Origin: Flavobacterium sp. CF108
GTDB lineage: Bacteria; Bacteroidota; Bacteroidia; Flavobacteriales; Flavobacteriaceae
NCBI RefSeq assembly: GCF_900129795.1
Contig: NZ_FQWW01000010.1
Coordinates: 62,001-126,000 of the forward strand
Direction of reading: 5' to 3'
DNA length: 64,000 bases
The notes under the pieces are model-generated. The model made no database searches. It was given only the letters and a program-made list of their open reading frames with translations, and was not told where the DNA came from. Positions 25,185 to 33,173 of the stretch are shown piece by piece; positions within the stretch are counted from its first letter, which is position 1; every line of letters begins with the position of its first letter. Position numbers and translations under genes: made by a program.

Positions 25185-26243
25185 ATGAGTAGCTTAAAAA
25201 AAGTTAGCATTAACAAAGTCAGGCGTAACCTAATGCGTATTTTAACCAAGAATATTGGTAATGCGAACATTAGTAAAGGCGGAACGATTGATAAAAGCAA
25301 AATTAAGAAAGTACTAATCTGCAGACCCAACGGCAGACTCGGAAATATGCTTTTAGTTACACCACTTATTCAGGAAGTCTCTGCTGTATTTCCGGGTGTA
25401 AAAATCGATTTGTTTGTAAAAGGAACTCTGGCTCCAATTGTTTTTGAAAAGTATGATAATGTCGATAAAATAATCGATCTCCCTAAAAAACCTTTCAAAG
25501 ATTTAGTCAAATATTTTAAAGTCTGGACTTTAATAAAAAAACAGAATTACGATCTTGTAATTAATGTTGATCAAAATTCTTCTTCGGGCAGATTAGCCGT
25601 TCAATTCTCAAGTGCAAAATATAAATTTTTTGGAGACCTTCCTGAAAACGTGCAGTCCAATTATGAAGATCATGAACATATTGCAAAATATCCTGTTTAT
25701 AATTTAAGATATTTTCTAAGCCAATTGGGTATAGAAGATAAAAAAGAACCAGTTCCGCTTCTTGATTTAAAATTAACTCAGGAAGAAATATCAAAAGGAA
25801 AAGAAATTCTCCACAATATTGTTGACGAGCAGAAAAGAACAATCGCAATTTTTACGTTTGCAACAGGAGAAAAATGTTATTGCGTTTCGTGGTGGGAAGA
25901 GTTCTATACAGCTTTAAAAAAGGAATATCCGGATTATAATTATAATATCTTCGAAGTTTTGCCTGTTGAAAATGTATCTCAAATTGATTTTCAGGCGCCT
26001 TCATTCTACAGCAAGGATATTCGCGAAATAGGATCTGTATTAGCAAATGTAGATGTTTTTATTGGTGCAGACAGTGGAATTATGCATTTGTCAAGTGCTT
26101 CAAAAGCGCCAACTGTTGGTTTATTTTCAATTTCAATTCTAAAAAAATATCAGCCATACGGAAATAACAGCGTAGGAATTGATACCAATCAATTAGCGAT
26201 TCCGGATTATATTAATGCCATAAATAAGATATTGAATAAATAA
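25185..26243 (+). CDS. Glycosyltransferase family 9 protein (heptosyltransferase-like)
   Basis: 352 residues with the GT9 two-domain GT-B pattern: N-terminal VLICRPNGRLGNMLLVTPLIQEV (near 44-66), C-terminal ANVDVFIGADSGIMHLSSASKAPTVGLF (near 288-315), the nucleotide-sugar site. GT9 enzymes add heptose or other sugars to lipopolysaccharide cores. The exact acceptor is unknown. A basic N-terminal ~35 residues precedes the domain. A TAAATTTG box lies at 25079-25086, and a bidirectional terminator follows. Confidence 0.88.
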   Translation: MSSLKKVSINKVRRNLMRILTKNIGNANISKGGTIDKSKIKKVLICRPNGRLGNMLLVTPLIQEVSAVFPGVKIDLFVKGTLAPIVFEKYDNVDKIIDLPKKPFKDLVKYFKVWTLIKKQNYDLVINVDQNSSSGRLAVQFSSAKYKFFGDLPENVQSNYEDHEHIAKYPVYNLRYFLSQLGIEDKKEPVPLLDLKLTQEEISKGKEILHNIVDEQKRTIAIFTFATGEKCYCVSWWEEFYTALKKEYPDYNYNIFEVLPVENVSQIDFQAPSFYSKDIREIGSVLANVDVFIGADSGIMHLSSASKAPTVGLFSISILKKYQPYGNNSVGIDTNQLAIPDYINAINKILNK

Positions 26244-26269
26244 ATTCAAATCAGATTGCTATAAAAAGA

Positions 26270-26306
26270 AACTGCTCCCGAAATTACTTTCGAGAGCAGT
26301 TTTTTA
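26270..26306. terminator. Bidirectional terminator, GT9/AsmA
   Basis: AACTGCTC pairs with GAGCAGTT, extended inwards by CGAAA/TTTCG, with T-run on the right and A-rich sequence on the left, between convergent genes. Confidence 0.8.
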
Positions 26307-26319
26307 TTTTGACTAAAAC

Positions 26320-28920
26320 TTATTTCTTCTTTTTGAAAAGCCCGTTGATTAAGTCCGTTGCTTTTTTAGTAGTTTCCTGAGTTTTTTGTTCTTTCTCCGT
26401 TTTTGCAGCCTGTGTTGTATCTTTTGCTTTTGTGTTTTTATTAAGTAAATCAGTCAAAGCAGAAGCGCCTTTTTGAGTCAGTTTTTCTTTTTGCTGATTT
26501 GCCACTTGCGATGCTAAACTAGTAACAGCACTTTTCATATCCGTAGTAACTTTTGGATTTGAAAAGTTTCCTCCAATAACAGCATTGATTGGAATGTTTT
26601 CCAGTTTCGCAGCATCTGCCGGAGACAATTTAGAAAGAAAAGCATTTGCTTCGCTTCCTAAATATTTAGCAGGAACATCAAATTTTAAATTGTAATTCAT
26701 CGTTTGGTCAAAACCGTGCGTTCCGCCAACCGTTACTTTAATATCCTGATATTTAATATCGAAAGGTTTTACGTTTACTTTTCCGTTTTCAAAAGTCAAG
26801 GCAGCTTTAATATCATTCAAATTCACTTTATTCATATCAAGGAATTTAATGTTTGAAGTTAAAGAATTTAATACCGTAGAATTTTTAGCATTTATAGTTG
26901 TAGAAAGTAATTGGCCAATTAAATCTCCAGAAATAGATTTTAAATCAGGAGTTAATTTCTTATCATCTAAATTTCCGTTTAATTTAATAGTCGAATTCAA
27001 TTTACCATTGATAATTCCGGCAATTGGTGCAATTTTTTTCATCATGTCTAACTGCGTAAAAGTCTGCGCAATATCAACCTGATTGAAACCTAAATTCACA
27101 TCAAACGTTGGCACTTTTGCTTTTGTCGAAACTGATCCTGTCAAACCAATTGTTCCTCCAAAAATTGACGTTTTAAAGTTTTCTAAAAGTGCTTTTTCAT
27201 CTTTGATAATCAATTTTCCAGAAACATCTTTTAGTTTTAAATTGTCATATAAAACAGTCGTAGCTTTTGCATTCAAAGTACAGTTTAAGAACGCTGGAAT
27301 TTTCATTGCTTCAGCTGGTTTAGCAGGCGTTTTTTCTTCTGTTTTTGCAGGTTCTCCAGAAGTCATAAAATCATCAACAGCCAGTTGATTTGAACTCATG
27401 TTGAAGTTTCCTTTAAGTTCTTGTTTCTTAAACATAAAACCGTAGAAATTTTCTAAAACTCCGTTTATAGCAATATCACTTTTTCCGGTTGTAGCATTAA
27501 ACTGTTTCAAGTTGATTGTGCTTGGATTAAATTCAACCAAAGCCGTGCTGATATTCATTGATTTATTGTTTTCATCAGTATATTTAAATCCTGATAAACT
27601 CATAGTTCCGGCATTCTTAATGTTTTGATATTGGCTTTTCTCTACAGATGCCATATCAAAATTTGTAGTAACATCAGCTTTTAAAATACCTGCAAGCGGT
27701 TTATCCATTTTAATTGGATATGCTTTTGAAAGATTAGCTAAATTGATAGTTCCTTTTAAAGCCGCATTTACAAGCGGATTAACGGTAATGTTTCTAACAT
27801 TTGCTTTAGCGCTAAAAACATCCTGATCGATTCTGAAAGACAGTTTATCTAAGTTTACATAAGTATCGTTTAAAATTCCGGTTTCGTTGATAATTTTAGT
27901 ATCAATTACAATATTCTGAACTGATTTTGGTAAGTTCGGATATTGAAACGAAGCATTGTTTGAAGCAATGGCAATGTTAAATGCAGGAACTGTTGTGTCT
28001 GTTAATTTTCCTTTTGCAAAACCAACAACAGTAAAATCTCCGGTTGTTTTTACACCATCAAGACTTGATGCATAAGCAGAAGGAATTAATCCTAAGAAAT
28101 TGGTAAACGACGAAGTTGGCGTTTTAAATTTCAAGTCATAAATCTGACCTTCTTTAACCATTTGAATAAATCCGTCAAATTCTAACGGCAATTGGTTAAT
28201 TAAAGCTTTATTTTCTTTAAAAGTGTATTTACTTTGTTCTAAATCAATTCCTAAAACAGCATCTAAAGTCAATTTTATATTTTTCATATAATTAACTTTA
28301 TCCATATCTAAAGATACGTTTGCTGTAGTTTTTGTATTTAAATCTAGTTTTGAATTGGTAAAATCCCCAGTTCCTTCGTGATTTAAACTATCAATAACCA
28401 TTTTAATTTTTGAACCCTGATCGATATATCTAAAGGTAAAGTTCTCGATTTTATAGTTTTGAATTTTTAAAGAAAGCGGACTGCTTTTTTCATCTGTTTT
28501 CTCTTCTTTTTTGTCTTTTAAAGCAATATCAAAATTCCCAACGCCATCTTTATTGAAGATAATGTTGATTAAACCGTTTTCAGATGTAATTCCCTGAATG
28601 TTTAAAGGTTCGTCTTTTCCTTTAAAAAGCTCTTTAATACTCATTTTAAGATTTAATTCTCCTAATGATACCAAAGTATCTCCTTCAAAAGGCGCTTTGT
28701 TGATAATCACCAATTTTTCGATTCCTACTGCAGCATTCGGGAAATTCTTAAACAAGCTTAAATCAGCATCGGCAAAGCTGACTTTTGCATCAACACTTTC
28801 GTTGATGGCTTCGGCAATTTTTGCTTTGATCTGGTCTTTAAAGAAATACGGAATGGCAAATAGGGCGGCCACAAAAACCACTAGAACAATGGCAGTTACT
28901 TTTAAAATTTTCTTTAACAT
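26320..28920 (-). CDS. AsmA-family protein
   Basis: 866 residues. One N-terminal membrane span (VTAIVLVVFVAALFAIPYFF) is followed by the AsmA start IKAKIAEAINESVDAKVSFADADLSLFKNFPNAAVGIEKL, then long repeated beta-rich sequence typical of the bridge-like TamB/AsmA lipid-transport proteins, with the AsmA_2-type end GLTGSV...NGKLNSTIKLNGNLDDKKL...PINAVIGGNFSNPKV. A low-complexity Lys/Thr/Gln tail (about 820-866) ends in KKKK. Likely role: inner-membrane anchored, periplasm-spanning phospholipid transfer to the outer membrane (family knowledge). Confidence 0.9.
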   Translation of the reverse strand: MLKKILKVTAIVLVVFVAALFAIPYFFKDQIKAKIAEAINESVDAKVSFADADLSLFKNFPNAAVGIEKLVIINKAPFEGDTLVSLGELNLKMSIKELFKGKDEPLNIQGITSENGLINIIFNKDGVGNFDIALKDKKEEKTDEKSSPLSLKIQNYKIENFTFRYIDQGSKIKMVIDSLNHEGTGDFTNSKLDLNTKTTANVSLDMDKVNYMKNIKLTLDAVLGIDLEQSKYTFKENKALINQLPLEFDGFIQMVKEGQIYDLKFKTPTSSFTNFLGLIPSAYASSLDGVKTTGDFTVVGFAKGKLTDTTVPAFNIAIASNNASFQYPNLPKSVQNIVIDTKIINETGILNDTYVNLDKLSFRIDQDVFSAKANVRNITVNPLVNAALKGTINLANLSKAYPIKMDKPLAGILKADVTTNFDMASVEKSQYQNIKNAGTMSLSGFKYTDENNKSMNISTALVEFNPSTINLKQFNATTGKSDIAINGVLENFYGFMFKKQELKGNFNMSSNQLAVDDFMTSGEPAKTEEKTPAKPAEAMKIPAFLNCTLNAKATTVLYDNLKLKDVSGKLIIKDEKALLENFKTSIFGGTIGLTGSVSTKAKVPTFDVNLGFNQVDIAQTFTQLDMMKKIAPIAGIINGKLNSTIKLNGNLDDKKLTPDLKSISGDLIGQLLSTTINAKNSTVLNSLTSNIKFLDMNKVNLNDIKAALTFENGKVNVKPFDIKYQDIKVTVGGTHGFDQTMNYNLKFDVPAKYLGSEANAFLSKLSPADAAKLENIPINAVIGGNFSNPKVTTDMKSAVTSLASQVANQQKEKLTQKGASALTDLLNKNTKAKDTTQAAKTEKEQKTQETTKKATDLINGLFKKKK

Positions 28921-29038
28921 ATTTATAGATTTGAGGTTTATTTTTGAAAATTGACTCTTGCAAAAATAGTTTTTTTATTCAAGTACGGCGATAAAATTTT
29001 CTTAATAACGTAAGAAAATTATGTTAGTATTAAATAAA

Positions 29039-29070
29039 AAAAATCCGCTTGATACTTTTCAAACGGATTT
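29039..29070 (-). terminator. Terminator of the S33-type hydrolase
   Basis: AAATCCG (29041-29047) pairs with CGGATTT (29064-29070), with further TTGA/TCAA pairing inside, followed on the minus strand by TTTTTTTATTTAA. Confidence 0.75.
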
Positions 29071-29089
29071 TGCTTTTTTATTATTGTAA

Positions 29090-30037
29090 TTATTTTTTAA
29101 TAAAGGAAACAATTTTATGAACCAGGGTTTCAGAAATGGGAAGAGTTTCATTATTATAACTTTCGATATTCGCCTTTTGGTCACCGTCGATTATTTTCAT
29201 GATATGGTTCATTTTATCTACAATTACCAATTCTGAATTCGGTTTAGCCTTCGATAAGTTTTCAGCATCTTTAACCGAAATTTGTAAATCATTATTTCCC
29301 TGAATGATTAAAACAGGAATCGTCAGTTTTTTAATTTCTGCCTGCGGATCGTATTTAAACCACGAAATCAAATACGGCTGAATACTTGCCCTGAAAAGCG
29401 AATTTAAAAGCGGATCGACTTTGTTTACTTTATTGCCAGCTTTTAAACTATCAATAATAGGAAACGTCATATCTTCTATCTGCTTGTTTGATTTAGAAGC
29501 AATTTGCGTCTTTATCAATTTATCGGCAGATTCTCCGGCTCCGGCAATCGAAACAAATTTATTAGCTTTTGCACTCGCAATCATTCCTATTAAAGAACCT
29601 TCGCTGTGACCAATAACTGTTAGTTGTGTAAAACGTTTGTCTTGTTTCAAATAGTTAATCCAGCTTTTTACATCTTCGGTATAATTTTCAAAAACCAAGC
29701 TAGATTCTGCTACTGCCGATTTTTTGCTTTCGCCAATGCCGCGTTTATCAAAACGTAAAGAGGCAATTCCGTTTTTGGCTAATTCTTCAGCCAGCATTTT
29801 CAGGGAATTGTTTTTCATCATCGAATTATTTCCGTCTCGGTCTGTTGGGCCAGAACCAGCAATAATCAACGCAACCGGACATTTTTTTACTCCGTCGGGA
29901 ACGGTAAGCGTACCAAAAATCTGATCATTATTGATTTTTAAAATTGCGGGTGTTTCTTTAAAAGTATCTTGTTTCGGGCTTTGTGCATTTACGTATGTTA
30001 GAAACAAAACGGTTAAAAACAGAATTATGTTTTTCAT
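29090..30037 (-). CDS. Secreted alpha/beta hydrolase (serine aminopeptidase-like)
   Basis: 315 residues with a signal peptide (MKNIILFLTVLFLTYVNAQS). Motifs: IIAGSGPTDRDGN (oxyanion region, near 57-69), LRFDKRGIGES, nucleophile elbow GHSEGS (near 143) and a C-terminal DKMNHIMK with the catalytic His; IQGNNDLQI supplies the acid. The domain is of the serine aminopeptidase S33/dienelactone-hydrolase-like type with an N-terminal TFKETPAILKINNDQIFGTLTVP strand pair. Likely periplasmic. It starts 12 nt after the sppA stop in the same direction, so it is probably co-transcribed. Confidence 0.86.
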   Translation of the reverse strand: MKNIILFLTVLFLTYVNAQSPKQDTFKETPAILKINNDQIFGTLTVPDGVKKCPVALIIAGSGPTDRDGNNSMMKNNSLKMLAEELAKNGIASLRFDKRGIGESKKSAVAESSLVFENYTEDVKSWINYLKQDKRFTQLTVIGHSEGSLIGMIASAKANKFVSIAGAGESADKLIKTQIASKSNKQIEDMTFPIIDSLKAGNKVNKVDPLLNSLFRASIQPYLISWFKYDPQAEIKKLTIPVLIIQGNNDLQISVKDAENLSKAKPNSELVIVDKMNHIMKIIDGDQKANIESYNNETLPISETLVHKIVSFIKK

Positions 30038-30049
30038 CTTTAAGTGGAA

Positions 30050-31807
30050 TTATTTAATGTTTATTCCGAAAGGCATCATGGCCTGAACTCCTTTTTGTCT
30101 CTGAAACCTTTTTACCTGCTCAATAAGCATATAGTTTTCTTCCCCAATTTCTTCTTTTATAAAAGCTTCTTTAGATTGAGCAAAAGGTAAATTAGCCATT
30201 AAATCGCCAAATGTTTTTTCGTATTCAGGATAGTTTTGCGTGCCGTAATCTTTGATTTTAGCAATTTTTGCAGCTTCTGCAATGGCATCGTTCAAACCTC
30301 CAATTTTGTCAACTAATCCAATTTTTACGGCTTCAGATCCAGACCAAACTCTTCCTTGTGCAATAGAATCTACTTGTGCAAAAGTCATTTTTCTTCCTTC
30401 GGCAACATGCGTTACAAAAGTTTTGTAAATCTGTTCAACGCCTTCAAGTGTAAAGGCTTTGAATTTTTCATCAACTGGCACAAACGGACTGTAATTTGCT
30501 GAGTTTTCGTGTGTTTTTACCTGTTCGGTATTAATTCCTAATTTGTTGGCAAGCGGAGTAAAGTTTGGTAATACTCCAAAAACCCCGATAGAACCTGTAA
30601 TGGTGTTGCTTTCTGCAAAAATTTTATTGGCATTACAAGCAATATAATAACCTCCGGAAGCGGCATAATTTCCCATTGAAACAATTACCGGTTTTACTTT
30701 TTTAGTTACTTCAATTTCTCTCCAGATTAAATCAGAAGTCAGTGCGCTTCCGCCTGGGCTGTCAATTCTTAAAACGATCGCTTTTACATCTTCATTTTTT
30801 CTGGCTTCCTGCAGCGAACGACGCATTGAACCTTCGCCAATAACATTTACGTCGCCTTCGCCGCCGGCAATTTCGCCTTGAGCGTAAATAATCGCAATTT
30901 GATCATTAGCAACATTGGTTAATGCTGTTGTTACATTATTTTGAGTATAATCTAAAATTGAGATTTTATTATAATCTTCATCGTCTTTAACTTTCAACGC
31001 TTTCTTAATGGCATTGTGATAAACATCTTCATAAGCTACAATATCAACTAAATGCTGTGTTTTTGCCATTTGTGGAGTTCTGGCTAATAATCCGTTTGCA
31101 ATTTCATTTAATTTATCAACCGGAATATTTCGGCTTTTTGAGATATCGCTGCAAACTGTTGACCAAATCGAATTTAAAAGTGCTGTAACTTGTTCTCTGT
31201 TGGCATCGCTCATTTTGTTTTCTAAAAATGGCTCAACGGCACTTTTGTATTTTCCGTGACGAATCACTTCCATGTGAATTCCTGATTTTTCCTGAAAATC
31301 TTTAAAGAACATCACTTCTGACGAAAGTCCTTTAAAATCTAAATCTCCAGCCGGATTCAAATACACAACGTTGGCAACAGAATTTAAATAATATTCTTTC
31401 TGTGAATATGTATTGGCGTAAGCCCAGACAAATTTCCCTGATTTTTTGAAATTTTCAAGTGCGTTTCTCAAATCTTTGTATTGCGCAAGCCCTAAAGAAG
31501 ACTCATCGTTTAAGATCGAAATTCCTTTAATATTATCGTCTGTTTCTGCCGCTTCAATTGCATTGATAACATCTGTTAAACCAACACTTTTTTTATCTGA
31601 AAAAACAGTTACCCACGGATCTTTATATTTTCCGGCATAATCATTATTGATCTGCTTTAAATCTAATTCGATAACTGAATCATTTTTAACCGAAACTTTG
31701 TCTTCTCCGCCAAAAATGGCCCCAATTAGGATCACTCCAAAAAAGAAGAGCATAATGAATACAAAAATACCAATAACTGTGGCAATTACATTTCCTAAAA
31801 ACTTCAT
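30050..31807 (-). CDS. sppA: Signal peptide peptidase SppA, 67K type
   Basis: 585 residues, the double-domain form. An N-terminal membrane span (VIATVIGIFVFIMLFFFGVILIGAIFG) anchors it. The catalytic Lys is in RHGKYKSAVEPFLENKMSD (near 197) and the nucleophile Ser in NYAASGGYYIACNANKIFAESNTITGSIGVFG (near 389). SppA digests leftover signal peptides in the cytoplasmic membrane. First gene of a leftward pair with the secreted hydrolase, and divergent from the folK-dNK gene. Confidence 0.95.
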   Translation of the reverse strand: MKFLGNVIATVIGIFVFIMLFFFGVILIGAIFGGEDKVSVKNDSVIELDLKQINNDYAGKYKDPWVTVFSDKKSVGLTDVINAIEAAETDDNIKGISILNDESSLGLAQYKDLRNALENFKKSGKFVWAYANTYSQKEYYLNSVANVVYLNPAGDLDFKGLSSEVMFFKDFQEKSGIHMEVIRHGKYKSAVEPFLENKMSDANREQVTALLNSIWSTVCSDISKSRNIPVDKLNEIANGLLARTPQMAKTQHLVDIVAYEDVYHNAIKKALKVKDDEDYNKISILDYTQNNVTTALTNVANDQIAIIYAQGEIAGGEGDVNVIGEGSMRRSLQEARKNEDVKAIVLRIDSPGGSALTSDLIWREIEVTKKVKPVIVSMGNYAASGGYYIACNANKIFAESNTITGSIGVFGVLPNFTPLANKLGINTEQVKTHENSANYSPFVPVDEKFKAFTLEGVEQIYKTFVTHVAEGRKMTFAQVDSIAQGRVWSGSEAVKIGLVDKIGGLNDAIAEAAKIAKIKDYGTQNYPEYEKTFGDLMANLPFAQSKEAFIKEEIGEENYMLIEQVKRFQRQKGVQAMMPFGINIK

Positions 31808-31945
31808 AAGTATATTTTTTTTAATAAGTAGCGATAAAGGGCTATTTGTTACAAATTTCGCACATAAATTTTAATCGGTTTCAATGTGCCGTTTCACAAA
31901 TATATTGGTTAATTCTAAAATAGTTTTAGTTAATTTGCATTAATT

Positions 31946-33079
31946 ATGAAATCACAGCACCAAGTCGTTTTATCTATAGGCAGCAACCAGGGAAACAGGT
32001 TAGAAAACATTGAAAGCTGTATCGCTTTAATACATCAGGAAGTGGGAACTGTAATTAGGGTTTCTAAGCTTTATGAAACGCCTGCCTGGGGTTTTGAGAG
32101 TGATGCATTTTATAATTGCGCGTTACTTTTACACACTACTTCATCGGCACAAAAAATATTAAATCAGGTTTTAAAAGTCGAAAAACAGTTAGGAAGAATC
32201 AGATTAAATCAGGAAGGATACCAATCCCGAATTATTGATGTTGATGTAATTGTTTTTGATGATGAAATTATTGAGACCGAAAAACTTCATATTCCGCATC
32301 TTTTAATGCAAAATCGAAATTTTGTTTTATTGCCCATGCAGGATTTAAAGTTAAACTGGAAACATCCTGTTTTGCAGAAATCTATTTCAGAATTAATTGC
32401 CATTTCTCCAGATGACAGCGTTTGTACTGTTGTTCAGGATTTGAAATGTCCGCTGAGTGAAATTCTGTTAGAGAAATATAATTATATTGCTTTTGAAGGA
32501 AATATTGGTGCTGGAAAAACTACTTTGGTTCACAAATTTGCAGACGATTTTAATGCCAAAACGGTTTTAGAACGTTTTGCAGATAATCCGTTTCTGCCTA
32601 AGTTTTACAAAGATCAAAACCGATATGCTTTTCCGCTTGAAATGTCTTTTTTGGCCGATCGTTATCAGCAATTATCTGATGATTTGGCACAGTTTGATTT
32701 ATTTAAAGATTCTATCGTAGCCGATTATCATATTTTTAAATCGTTGATTTTTGCTAAAATTACGCTTCAGGAAGATGAATATCGTTTGTACCGAAATTTA
32801 TTCGACATCATTTACAAAGAAATGCCAAAACCGGATTTGTATATTTATTTGTATCAAAATACAGAACGTCTTCTTCAAAACATAAAAAAACGCGGACGTA
32901 CTTACGAACAAAACATTCAGGCTGATTATTTAGATAAAATCAACAACGGTTATTTGGAATATATTAAATCGCAAACCGATTTGAATGTTTTAATTATCGA
33001 CGTTTCTGATCGTGATTTTGTGAAAAAACAGGAAGATTATCTTTTTGTTTTAAGTGAAATTCAGAAAAAGCTGAATTAA
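31946..33079 (+). CDS. folK: Fusion: HPPK (FolK) plus deoxynucleoside kinase
   Basis: 377 residues with two enzymes in one chain. Residues 1-155 are 2-amino-4-hydroxy-6-hydroxymethyldihydropteridine pyrophosphokinase (LSIGSNQGNRLENI, LYETPAWGF, VEKQLGRIR, RIIDVDVIVFDD), a folate pathway step. Residues 178-375 are a dNK-type kinase: P-loop GNIGAGKTT (185-193), ERFADNPFLPKFY, then the lid-region Arg residues KKRGRTYEQNIQADYLDKINNGY. The kinase phosphorylates deoxynucleosides for salvage. This fusion is, as I recall, common in Bacteroidota. Both halves keep their key motifs. Confidence 0.93.
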   Translation: MKSQHQVVLSIGSNQGNRLENIESCIALIHQEVGTVIRVSKLYETPAWGFESDAFYNCALLLHTTSSAQKILNQVLKVEKQLGRIRLNQEGYQSRIIDVDVIVFDDEIIETEKLHIPHLLMQNRNFVLLPMQDLKLNWKHPVLQKSISELIAISPDDSVCTVVQDLKCPLSEILLEKYNYIAFEGNIGAGKTTLVHKFADDFNAKTVLERFADNPFLPKFYKDQNRYAFPLEMSFLADRYQQLSDDLAQFDLFKDSIVADYHIFKSLIFAKITLQEDEYRLYRNLFDIIYKEMPKPDLYIYLYQNTERLLQNIKKRGRTYEQNIQADYLDKINNGYLEYIKSQTDLNVLIIDVSDRDFVKKQEDYLFVLSEIQKKLN

Positions 33080-33085
33080 TTAGAT

Positions 33086-33170
33086 AATTAGGGAATGTGT
33101 CAATTAGATAATTTTATTTAAGATGTTTTTTAATTATCTCATTTTCTAATTGACACATTCTCTAATTAAG
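33086..33170. repeat. AT-rich palindrome between convergent genes
   Basis: TTAGGGAATGTGTCAATTAG (33089-33108) is mirrored by CTAATTGACACATTCTCTAA (33146-33165). Probably a shared terminator of folK-dNK and the T9SS protein gene. Confidence 0.7.
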
Positions 33171-33173
33171 AAA

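Noticed and set aside
28598..28954. 118-codon frame opposite the asmA-like gene
   Set aside because: Antisense to the N-terminal part of a well-supported gene; composition follows the complementary codons.
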